From NCBI GenBank assembly GCA_028564925.1, contig CM053033.1:88140257-88204256 (forward strand): a DNA stretch of 64,000 bases, read 5' to 3'. The stretch comes from Lithobates sylvaticus (lineage: Eukaryota; Chordata; Amphibia; Anura; Ranidae). Under the pieces are notes generated by a model that ran no database searches, was not told the DNA's origin, and worked only from the letters and a program-made list of their open reading frames with translations. This document shows, one piece after another, positions 40,001 through 52,000 of this stretch. How positions within the stretch are numbered: the first letter of the stretch is position 1; the number at the start of each line of letters is the position of its first letter. The translations under genes and the position numbers were made by a program.

Positions 40001-43000
40001 GAATCAATAGGGATGCAAAGACCCTCAAGGTATTGCAATAATTGGGAAGTGTCCCTGATATACGAAGGTAGGTTTGTGACGAGGGGCCGAAGCTGCTCGT
40101 CCACAAATCTACTCAGGTTCTCAGAGACACTTCCCACCCCCGAGACGATAGGTCTCCCTGGGGGATTTGACATATCTTTGTGAACCTTCGGCAGGCTGTA
40201 GAAGGTAGGGATCCTGGCAAATTTGGTACGTATAAATTCCCATGTTTGTTGGGTCAAAACATTGTCGAGATACGCTTGGTCAATCATTTTGAAAAATTGA
40301 ATATCAAATTTTTCAATAGCCGAACGAGGAATGGATTTATACCACTCCTTATTGGATAGTATTTTGGAGCACATAGCCAAGTAAGAGGAATTGTCCATGA
40401 TGACAATGTTGCCCCCCTTGTCAGAGGGTTTGATGGTCAGCTGATTTTGTTCAGTTAGAGTTTTTAATGCCTTCTGTTCATCACTCGTGAGGTTACAGGG
40501 GGGGGTAGTTTTATTAAGCTTGTTAATATCATTAGTTACCATTGAGACAAACGCCTTTAAATTGGCATTTTGTGCCAATGGTGGAAATTTGTTAGATTTC
40601 TTTTTAAGCGTCGAGTTTCCTTTGATCCCTACCCTAGTTGGCGTTATGTGTTCCGCTAATAATGACTCCAAGTCTACTCTATCAATTAAATCTTTCTGTT
40701 CCTGTTCCTCCAACAGTGACACCAAATCGTCAAGGGCTTGTTTATCCCTGTTTTGGGGTGGAATTGGTATATTTTTTGTATAGAGACATTTGAGTATCAA
40801 TTTTCTGGCAAATAAGTGTAAGTCTTTTACTGTATCGAAGGTGTCAATGTTGGAGGAAGGGCAGAAAGATAGACCTTTACCTAATAGGGATTTCTCATTA
40901 CCGGATAGAGTATATCCTGATAAATTAATAATGTTGAAGGCATCCTCAAGTAGAGGTGCCCTCTTTTCTTGTCATTGACCTTCTACTGGGTCGTTCTTAG
41001 ACCCTGTATTTTGGATCTCTGATGTCATTCGTCCCTGAGTTGTAACACTCCGGGAGTTGCCTGACCTCAGTGTCCGTTCATTGCTGTTCACTATGATTGC
41101 TGCTTGTGGTGCCGTATTGGCCTCCCCCAATTGTTTCCTAGTGGAATTGGTAGTTTCAGGTGAGCGCCATTTTTGTTTTCTAGGTGCCTTTTTCGATACA
41201 TGTGAACCATTGGAGGAAAGTGAATTTAGGGAAGAATCGGAGCCTCTTAAGTTGTCTTTAGGGGTGTTATAAGTTTTTTTATTTGTATTTCTTCTAATAT
41301 TCTGTGGACGTCCTTGCGGATTCCATACTTGCCATCGGTAGGCCTTGCCCTCAGTGAAGGCCATTTTGTCCCTCCAGAATTTCCTTTCTTTGAGGGAAAT
41401 GGATTCCTTCACTGTATGATCTATATGTTCTCTGATGCGTTCTTCATTTTCGGCAAAGGCTGCTAATTCTTTTGAGGGCTCTAATTTGATATAGACTGTT
41501 TCAATTTCTTTTTCTAGGGATACTATTCTCTTTTGGTACTCTTCAATGAGTAGTCGCATCATGACTTTTGTGCACTGCTGGAGATTATTCTCCCATCTTT
41601 TCTTAAATGTTACGTCTAGGTTATCTAGAGTTGGAAAAATCTGTACTCTTAGACCTAGAGGATTAATATCCTCTTGTATGTAATGTTCAAAGTTTTCCAC
41701 TTGCCAAAAGAGAGATACCCTATTCTCGACTAGTATTTTGAGTTGGAGAAAAAGCGAGTTCATTTCAGAGTCTTTTGATTCTTTCTGTCCGTGTTCCCTA
41801 TACTTGCCCATAAGGGCATCAAATTCCTTCCCCCTAAACATGGTTAGTAATAGTGAATGATTCCTTGTACCCAAGCTTAATGCAACCCCTGTCTATTTCA
41901 ATTGCCAAAGAATCAAAGAAAAAAAGGAAAATATTCTAAATCAAAATAATAATATACAAAATAACCATATTCTGTTTAGTCTCTGCATATGTAGTAATTA
42001 ATCACAGTGAAGTTGCATGAAAAAAATCTCCACGAGTAATTAGTGCATCCTGCTGCTAGAGTATCTAAATATATACAGTCGCCAAACATCTGCTGGCTTA
42101 CAAATAAAGATGGGGGAGCAAAATACGAACCTTACACGGGGAGTGGGTATTTACTACCCTATGATTTAACAGAAGAGAATTAAGGTTGCTTCCCCCAGTG
42201 AGATGGATAGAAATCGGTGGTGGTCTCATCCCTATTGTATAGATAAGAGAGGATCCCCTATGGTTGGGACTTTGTATAGAGCACCACTCTCACAAGATTA
42301 TATAGAACAAAATGTAAATGTTTTATTGATAAAAAAGATGTAAAATCCTCAAAATTTGTTTAGCAGCAGGATGCACATTATACAGTATGCATGACAATAC
42401 ACATATACAGAAAAACATACAAAAAGAAATTTATACAAAAAATTACACAAAAAAATACAAAACAACATTGGAAAGATCGCAGATACGGTACTGTTATTCT
42501 CCCGGAGGTAGGAGTCCCCCAATGAACTCGACGCGTTTCCAGTTACCCAGATATGGGAACCTTCGTCAGGAGTGGGGAGTAAAATTTATAACGGGAAAGT
42601 ACCTGTCACTCTAAAAAAGGCAAAAGAAAGAAGACCATAAACAAGGGGAATGCTATCATTTTCAGGCCAGGATCATAGTATTAAACATTGAAGGGAAACA
42701 AAAGGGAGCAGAAAATACATGTTCTAGGGACATATTTCACATATTCAATCTTAGTATCCGTGGATTGCGACAAATCATGACATTGTTATTGTCTCAGATA
42801 GTGACATAATAGAAAAAATTCTTACTGGGTATGCTGTTCGACATGTCAAGGAAAGAGTATATACATATATAATATTGTCACGTACCACGTTGAGGACGGC
42901 ATTCGTAGATCAATGGCTTGTATATCCGCAAACGCGGAAAAGAGTATGTGTATCCCCCAAAGAGATCTGTAGGTGGGGGTTAGACTGTGGCAGCACACGC

Positions 43001-46000
43001 TAGGTTTTATTCCACTGGTGGGTGATCCTACGTATGGGAATTATGTAATAGCGACCAAATCTGTTTATGATGGATATTAGGGGGAGAGAAAAAAAGGGGG
43101 ACTTTATTAATGACAGCTCCTTACAAGTATAGTACTAATGCCCAGAAGGAATGGGTCTCCCATGGTGTCTAGAGTATTGATTTCAAACAGGAAACAGGTG
43201 ACATAGTAGCATTGTAATTAAGAAAGTGCGTCACCCAGATAGGAAGGAGAGCATAATGATGTGGAATATTAGACATGGTGCATATCACCCACATACCCGT
43301 AGATATAGACCAGACAGAGAGCATAGTAATAGACATAGACAGTAGTACCTCTCCCAACAAACACCAGATATTAATGCTCAGGGAACTCTTACGTGTAAAT
43401 CATATATATGTCGTTAGAGGAATCGTCATCCCCGAGAGATAATATCTCAGATGGATGAAAGGGTAATCCCAAACATGGGTACCCAAAGAGCCTGGGGGGG
43501 AGGGAAGAGGAAGGTTCAGGTCATTGACAGTGCCAAAATACCAAACCGGGATTGGCCAAAGTCATAGGTTAGAATGTTGTGCTTACCCCGTCCTTAGTGC
43601 AGTGTCCCTTGTTCGTATGGACCGTATTGGTCCGACCTCCGTGTTCCTCTGCTGCCCAATAGGAGCAGACAGAGGATCGTTTAAATAGGGTATATGGGCG
43701 CATGTATGACATCATGTTGTGGCGTCCCATTGGACGCTCAGTGCCCGCCGTCATAACTGCGCGACCTGCGTGTGTTTATTACGTCGCGCATGCGCAGAGG
43801 TATGAAGGGTCCGTATTATTGCGGCTCCCATATCGTGATTCCGCGCATGCGCATACCGCATACAGAGATAGAGATGAGACGGAGCCTATAGTACTCCCCA
43901 TGTAGGAGGCATACAAAGCGCCCCAAGCGGTCGATTCGGCCCTATAACGTCCAGTGTATATCAGATAGATGGAAATGAACGGTGCTGTCTCCCTGTTGTG
44001 GTCCATACCAATTATATATACATTATACAGACGCCATTAACATTACGATCCAGGCGTTGTTGACATGCTTATAGCATCCCAGGGGGGAAAAAAAGAAAGA
44101 AACACCCCAAGCAACTTAATAAATAATCCCTATGAAACAGTAACTGCTGAACAGTTGCATTCAATGTCATGATAAGTACTGGAACAATTATGGATGAGCG
44201 TCTATAGCATCCAATAAGAGGCAGAAGGAGGTTCCTCCGCACTATGTTATATTATCCCCAAGGGTGGGCAGTAATACACAATACATCTGTATATCAATAT
44301 ATATATACACATCTGTCCCAGGACCTATTGTATTTGTATGACCCTGGGTATACTGGATGGAAATGGTATACATAGGTAATCTGGCACAAAGCAACTAATG
44401 GTGAGTAGATACCCATACTGAATATTAATAAATATAAAAGATAATAATAAGGATGATAAATGAAAAAATGAAAATGAAAACAATGTAAGATTTTGGAAAC
44501 CGATGAAAAAGCGTATCAGAACCCAAATAATTTGTGAAGGCTCATAGTATGTGCTATATTTCATCAGAAGAAAGATGGCAAACATGTTTTCTCCTCTATC
44601 TTAACCGTGTCCCTCCCAGGAACCGGATGTGAACCCTTCCAAGAAGGGTTTATAACTGATGCAATCGTTTAGACCCGGTGGACATGTGGCCCTAAGTGCC
44701 ACAATCCATCTGGTCTCATGTTGTAACAAGATTTTATCCCAGTCTCCCCCTCTTGAGGTAGGATGTATGCGATCCAGAACTAAGAATTTAATTCTTGGAA
44801 AATTCCCCATGTGCACATCTCGGGAATGCCTCCCAAGTGGTAGGTCTGGATCACATACACGGATACTGTGTACATGTCTACTTGTTCGTTTGTGAAGCTC
44901 CTGTTTTGTCTTCCCCACATAGAATGAGCCACAAGAACAAGTAAGCATGTACACCACTCCGTACGTGCGACAATTTGCGTAATGACTAGGTTTGAAGCTC
45001 TTTCCATTGGGAAGCACTATATTGGTATCGATGTTCATGTACTGACATTGGGTACAACCCCCACATTTGAAGGTACCGTGACGTTTGCACGGATCCCCCC
45101 TAAAGGCTCCGGTGTATTCACTCTTGACTAGGATGTCACGTAGGGATTTTGTACGTCTAAATGTCACAAGGGGCTCTTTGGGTATAAACAGATTCAATGT
45201 GGGGTCAATATCCAGTACGTGCCAGTGCTTCTTAAGGATGCTACGAACCTGTCCGTGTTGTTGGTTATAGGTCAGCACTACACGTGTTTGATCCATTGTC
45301 TTACTGCTTTGTTTGACAGGTTTAAATACAAGACTCAATCTTGTTTGTTGCAAAACCCTTTTGAAGGCTTTTTTTAGACTCGTGGGGGAGTATCCCCGAT
45401 GCAGTAGACGCACCTGTAAGTTCTTTGCTTCAGATAAGAAATCGGAATCTTTTGTGCAATTTCTACGTATCCGTAAATATTGAGAATACGGGATCGATCT
45501 AACCAAGGGAGTGGGGTGGAAACTGGAGGCATGCAAAATGGTATTGCCTGATGTTTCTTTTCGGTAGAGAGTGGTAGAGAGGTGGCCATCATTATTTTTT
45601 CTTATAGTGATATCCAAAAAATTAATTGTATGGGTATCGCAGGTCATAGTGAATTTTAGGTTAAAATCATTCATTCCCATGGCCGCTATGCATTGATTCA
45701 ATCCCTCCATGCCTCCTTGCCATACCAAAATGATATCGTCAATGTAGCGATACCATAAAATGATATGGTCCGAAAATTGGGAGTGCATGGAAAGAAAAGT
45801 ATTCTCCCATTCCCCCAGATACAGGTTGGCGTAGGATGGTGCGCAGCACGTCCCCATAGCCACCCCCTGTATCTGGAGGAAGTGGGAGCCGTTGAAAGAA
45901 AAAGCATTATGTGATAGTATGTATTCCATTGCTTGTACCAAAAATTGATGTAGTGGTTTGTCATCCTTAGATGATTGAGAAAGATAGTGATTAATGACCT

Positions 46001-49000
46001 CCAGGCCCTTTTTATGGGGAATTGAACAGTAGAGGGCCTCTACGTCTATAGTGACCAGCAATGAATCAATGGGGATGCAAAGACCCTCAAGGTATTGCAA
46101 TAATTGGGAAGTGTCCCTGATATACGAAGGTAGGTTTGTGACGAGGGGCCGAAGCTGCTCGTCCACAAATCTACTCAGGTTCTCAGAGACACTTCCCACC
46201 CCCGAGACAATAGGTCTCCCTGGGGGATTTGACATATCTTTGTGAACCTTCGGCAGGCTGTAGAAGGTAGGGATCCTGGCAAATTTGGTACGTATAAATT
46301 CCCATGTTTGTTGGGTCAAAACATTGTCGAGATACGCTTGGTCAATCATTTTGAAAAATTGAATATCAAATTTTTCAATAGCCGAACGAGGAATGGATTT
46401 ATACCACTCCTTATTGGAAAGTATTTTGGAGCACATAGCCAAGTAAGAGGAATTGTCCATGATGACAATGTTGCCCCCCTTGTCAGAGGGTTTGATGGTC
46501 AGCTGATTTTGTTCAGTTAGAGTTTTTAATGCCTTCTGTTCATCACTCGTGAGGTTACAGGGGGGGGTAGTTTTATTAAGCTTATTAATATCATTAGTTA
46601 CCATTGAGACAAACGCCTTTAAATTGGCATTCTGTGCCAATGGTGGAAATTTGTTAGATTTCTTTTTAAGCGTCGAGTTACCTTTGATCCCTACCCTATT
46701 TGGCGTTATGTGTTCCGCTAATAATGACTCCAAGTCTACTCTATCAATTAAATCTTTCTGTTCCTGTTCCTCCAACAGTGACACCAAATCGTCAAGGGCT
46801 TGTTTCTCCCTGTTTTGGGGTGGAATTGGTATATTTTTTGTATAGAGACATTTGAGTATCAATTTTCTGGCAAATAGGTGTAAGTCTTTTACTGTATCGA
46901 AGGTGTCAATGTTGGAGGAAGGGCAGAAAGATAGACCCTTACCTAATAGGGATTTCTCATTACCGGATAGAGTATATCCTGATAGATTAATAATGTTGAA
47001 GGCATCCTCAAGTAGAGGTGCCCTCTTTCCTTGTCATTGACCTTCTACTGGGTCGTTCTTAGACCCTGTATTTTGGATCTCTGATGTCATTCGTCCCTGA
47101 GTTGTAGCACTCCGGGAATTGCCTGACCTCAGTGTCCGTTCATTGCTGTTCACTATGATTGCTGCTTGTGGTGCCGTATTGGCCTCCCCCAATTGTTTCC
47201 TAGTGGAATTGGTAGTTTCAGGTGAGCGCCATTTTTGTTTTCTAGGTGCCTTTTTCGATACATGTGAACCATTGGAGGAAAGTGAATTTAGGGAAGAATC
47301 GGAGCCTCGTAAGTTGTCTTTAGGGGTGTTATAAGTTTTTTTATTTGTATTTCTTCTAATATTCTGTGGACGTCCTTGCGGATTCCATACTTGCCATCGG
47401 TAGGCCTTGCCCTCAGTGAAGGCCATTTTGTCCCTCCAGAATTTCCTTTCTTTGAGGGAAATGGATTCCTTCACTGTATGATCTATATGTTCTCTAATGC
47501 GTTCTTCATTTTCGGCAAAGGCTGATAGTTCTTTTGAGGGCTCTAGTTTGGTATAAACTATTTCAATTTCTTTTTCTAGGGATACTATTCTCTTTTGGTA
47601 CTCTTCAATGAGTAGTCGCATCATGACTTTTGTGCACTGTTGGAGATTATTCTCCCATCTTTTCTTAAATGTTACGTCTAGGTTATCTAGAGTTGGAAGA
47701 ATCTGAACTCTTAGACCTAGAGGATTAATATCCTCTTGTATGTAATGTTCAAAGTTTTCCACTTGCCAAAAGAGAGATACCCTATTCTCGACTAGTATTT
47801 TAAGTTGGAGAAAAAGCGAGTTCATTTCAGAGTCTTTTGATTCTTTCTGTCCGTGTTCCCTATACTTGCCCATAAGGGCATCAAATTCCTTCCCCCTAAA
47901 CATGATTAGTAATAGTGAATGATTCCTTGTACCCAAGCTTAATGCAACCCCTGTCTGTTTCAATTGCCAAAGAATCAAAGAAAGAAAGGAAAATATTCTA
48001 AATCAAAATAATAATATACAAAATAACCATATTCTGGTTTTGGTTTTTTGGTGATGTAGCTCGGGGCACATTGGTAAATGGCTTTGTATGTTATTAGTGT
48101 TTTGAATTTTATTTGGCAATGAAAAGCAGGTGGAGGGATTGGCAGAGAGAGGTGGCGGACACTAAACGGTTGGTAAGGTGGATGGGTCTGGCAGTAGCAT
48201 TCATGATAGATTGAAGAGGGGATAGCTTGCAGAGAGGTAGTCCAATGAGGAGGGAGTTACAATAGTCAAGCCAACTGATAACAAGGGAGTAAATAAGTTG
48301 CTTAGTGGTTTCAACGGTTAGAAAGGGGGCGTTTTTGGAGATATTACGGGGGTGAAGTCTGCAAGATTTGGACAGCGATTGGATTTGGGATGACAGCACA
48401 GATCAGAGTCCAGGATTACACCTAGCACCCAGTCAGGGGAGGGGGCACAGGCCAGATAAAAAAATGATGAGCTCAGTTTTAGAAAGATCGAGTTTGAGGA
48501 AGTGGTATAACATCCAGACTGATATGTCAGTTAGTAAGTTAGTAATTCCAGAGGAGACTGAAGGAGTGAGGTGAGGAGTAAAGAGATAGATTTGGGAATC
48601 GTCAGCATAGTGATAGTACTGGAAGCCATGGGAGTTTATTAATTGACCAAGGGAGGTGTAAATGGAGATTTAATATACAGTTTTTTTTTAACCACTTGCT
48701 GACCAGCTGCTGTCATAATTCGGCGGCAGGTCGGCACGTTCCCGTATGGCGGGGGACCCGATGTGCGTGGCCGGTGGCTGCCGTGGGAATGAGAGCCAGA
48801 ACAGGGATCTGTCAATGCAAACAAACAGATCCCTGTTCTGGCAGGGGAGTTAGAGACAGATCTGCTGTTCCTAGTGACTGATTAGGAACCCGCGATCTGT
48901 CTCTGCTTCTAGTCAGCCCAGCCCCCATACAGTTAGAAACACTCCCAGAGAACACACTTAACCCCTTGATCGCCCCCTAGTGTTAACCCTTCCCTGCCAG

Positions 49001-52000
49001 TGACATTTATACAGTAATCAGTGGCTATTTTTAGCTAAAAATCGTAGATCACCGCCAATACTAGTAAAAAAAATTTAAAAATAATAAAAATTACATAAAT
49101 ATATCCCCTATTTTGTAGACGCTATAACTTTTGCACAAACCAATAAATATACGCTTATTGAGATTCTTTTTAACAAAAATATGTAGAAGAATACATATTG
49201 GCCTAAATTGATGAATTCGTTTTTTTTACATTTTTTGGGGGGGGATATTTATTATAGCAAAAAGTAAAAAAATATATATATTTTTTTCAAAATTGTTGCA
49301 AAAAATAAAAACTGCAAAGGTAATCAAATACCACCAAAAGAAAGCTCTATTTTTGGGGAAAAAAGGACATCAATTTTGTTGGGGTACAGCATCGCACGAC
49401 CGCGCAATTGTCAGTTAAAACAACGCAGTGCTGTATAGCAAAAAATGGCCTGGTCATCCAGGGGGAAAATCTTCCGGTCTGTAAGTGGTTAATTATCATT
49501 GGTACATATTGTGACAGGTCAGGAATGTATTAATGTAGACTGAAGTTATATAAAGGTTCACTTTAATATACAGTTTTGTTTTTTTACAGGGTGTAGACAA
49601 TCAGCCCCGATATATCGCCACTCAGGGGCCGCTAAGCCACACAGTAGGGGACTTTTGGAGAATGATTTGGCAGTACCAGGTTAAGGTAAGGCTTTAATTG
49701 TAAACTAATAGATTCATGTTTGCAAAGTTGATTAATGTGCACCTAATGATTGTACAAAGCCTTTAAAAAACACTAAAAACCTGTATCACGTGTCTAGGCT
49801 AAGCATCAATTGCTTCTTAATGTGAATGCCACCCTATGACCAAATAACCAATTCACTTCATAGGAAGCAGTGCCCACCCTCCTGTACTCTCTTGAAATAC
49901 CCAGTGCTTTTGGGTATGGTGGAACATATTAAACTTCTCCAATCTGAGGGCTGTTACATGGGAGCTTGCTGAGCTCTGTGTAGGTTTAGACTTTCAGGAA
50001 ATCAAAACTAGCGCTGGAATTTCAGGGCACTCTGATGGTGGATCAGGGTAGTGGAAACATGGGTTTTACCACAAAAAAGCCCCCTTATACTCATCTAGGT
50101 GGATGCAGCATGGATCCGATGCTGCACCTTTCCCCCACTGCCTCTGCAGTGAGAACTGAGCGATCAAAACCTGCTGATCGCTCAGAACAGAGAGTGGTGA
50201 CTCGCTCTAAACAGAGAGCGGTGACTGTCAGTCACTGGCTTTGTGCCCTGCCTCTCCAGGGCTCATTGGAGCATTGAGTTGAGGGGGGGGGGAGCAGTTG
50301 GCTCAACTAACAGCATTGCAGCTGAGAGGCTGAGCCAGCTGCTGGTCCAGGGGCTTAACCCGCTGTCAGCTGAAAATGGGTAACAGGAATGCAATACAAA
50401 TTGCATTCCTGTGATCCATAGGGGAAGTATATAAAAAAAAAGGTTTGGCCATGCTTCTCCTTTAAAGTTGGACACTGGACACAAAAACTTTCATTGAAAT
50501 GTAGCACCCTGGAGTTTAGGCAGGGTTGCTCCTAAATTTACCTGCCAGGTATAGCTACCATGGCTAATTGTGAGGAACAATTAATTTCACTCTAAGTCTG
50601 TAATTGCTGCATTTCTCTCTTTTGTCCCTAGGTGGCTGGGTACCTGGTGGCATTAGATATGAGTGGGGCAATGCAAGGTCAGATTATGGGTATTTGGAGT
50701 ATCCCAGCCAATGGGCAGGGGTTTCCTTAAATCCCCTGGCCTGTTGGGAGAACCTATATGTTTGGGTGGAGTCAGGTGATCGGTGCCACCTGGACAGCTG
50801 TCTGGGTGAACGTGTGTTGTAATGCCCGGGCTGCTAGGCCGGAGATTGGGCCTATCCCGGGCACATCTGGCTGCTAAAAATAAAAAAAATAAAAAATAGA
50901 AAATCTGGCTGCTAGACTGTCTGAGGGCCTATCCAGAAGCAAGAGAGCAGCGCAGGGTTGGGAATGCATCTTGCAGTCCAACCAGAAGTGACGGTTCTGC
51001 CGGCCGGAGAACCTGTCATGGTCAGAGGTAGAGGGGAAGCTGTCGCCAATAAAAGGACCAACCACCTTATTACCAGGGACCACAGTGAATAACTGAAGCA
51101 AGTAACAGAGCAGTATTCTCACCAACCGGGGACAGTGGAGAATCAGGAAACTTCAGTGGGTATCAAGCCAGGGACCCAGCCAGCGGAAGTGATGCTTGCA
51201 GAGCAGCCTTGTGTGTCAAGCCAGGGACCGAGCAGGCCAGTGGGGTGAAGCTTTAGAAGTATCTTGAGTGCCAAGCTAGGGACCCAGCAATGAGGCAGGG
51301 GTGACGCTTGAGGAAGATACTACTGTGAAGATTGGAGGAGCAGTGACAGTGAATCAACTTGTCTGGTGAGAGAGACTGGGAGCTCAATGGGCTGAAGAAC
51401 TACAAGAAGTGATTGTGGTGGAAGTGAAAGAACTGTTAAGGCCCATACACACGATCAGACTTTTTGACAACAAACATGCAAATTAGCTGTTTTAAGGCAA
51501 CAAAAGTCCGATGGAGCAAAGTCTGATTATGTGTACAGAAAACCATAGGACTTTTGTACAAAGTATAAACATGCATGCTCAGAACCAATGCAAAAGATCA
51601 GACAATACAGAAGTTGACCAAAGGTGGCAGTAAAAAGCAGAAAAAACATGTGATTTGGTGAAAGTTGGCTGAAAAAGTCCTGCCGTGTGTATGCAATACA
51701 AGTTCACGGCCGACGCCCTTTGTACAAAAATCCACGGGAAAGTTTGTACAAAGTCCGATCGTGTGTATGAGGCTTTTCACTTTGTGTTAGGAACTATTAA
51801 AAACTGTTGCCATAGGAGACAGCATTCCTACACATGCAGATGGGGCGTCTTGTTGGATGCCTTTCACTGCATGGCTGTTCTCCTATTGAAGTCTTGGAGT
51901 CTGCCAATTCATCTTGCAACTACCTAAGGGTGTCCGGGCCTTAACCCTCTCTCCCAAAGTTCTGTTAAGAGAAATAAAAATCTCTTTTGCATTCAAGAAG

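Larger units (their letters stand above)
36108..42170 (-). mobile_element. Penelope-like element, unit A (complete)
   Basis: 6063-bp unit in head-to-tail dimer with unit B: the start (AGAAGAGAATTAAGGTTGC on + at 36108) recurs at 42171. On the - strand it holds a 5' region, ORF1, an in-frame TGA, ORF2 and a 2.4-kb 3' region with a hammerhead-like motif. Tandem partial dimers are the usual form of Penelope-like insertions. The units are roughly 98-99% alike by eye, so the insertion is recent. Confidence 0.9.
42171..48036 (-). mobile_element. Penelope-like element, unit B (5' truncated by ~196 bp)
   Basis: Upstream unit of the dimer on the - strand. Matches unit A throughout but stops at 48036, corresponding to 41974 in unit A. 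Both ORFs are open. In the transcript order, its 3' region lies just upstream of unit A and could serve as promoter for it, as proposed for Penelope pseudo-LTRs. Confidence 0.9.

Noticed and set aside
49590-49685. Phosphatase exons as a processed pseudogene
   Set aside because: They are separated by real introns with consensus splice sites and keep one frame.
50604-50822. Open frame in the LTR-like repeat
   Set aside because: Short, no motif, within a probable fossil repeat.
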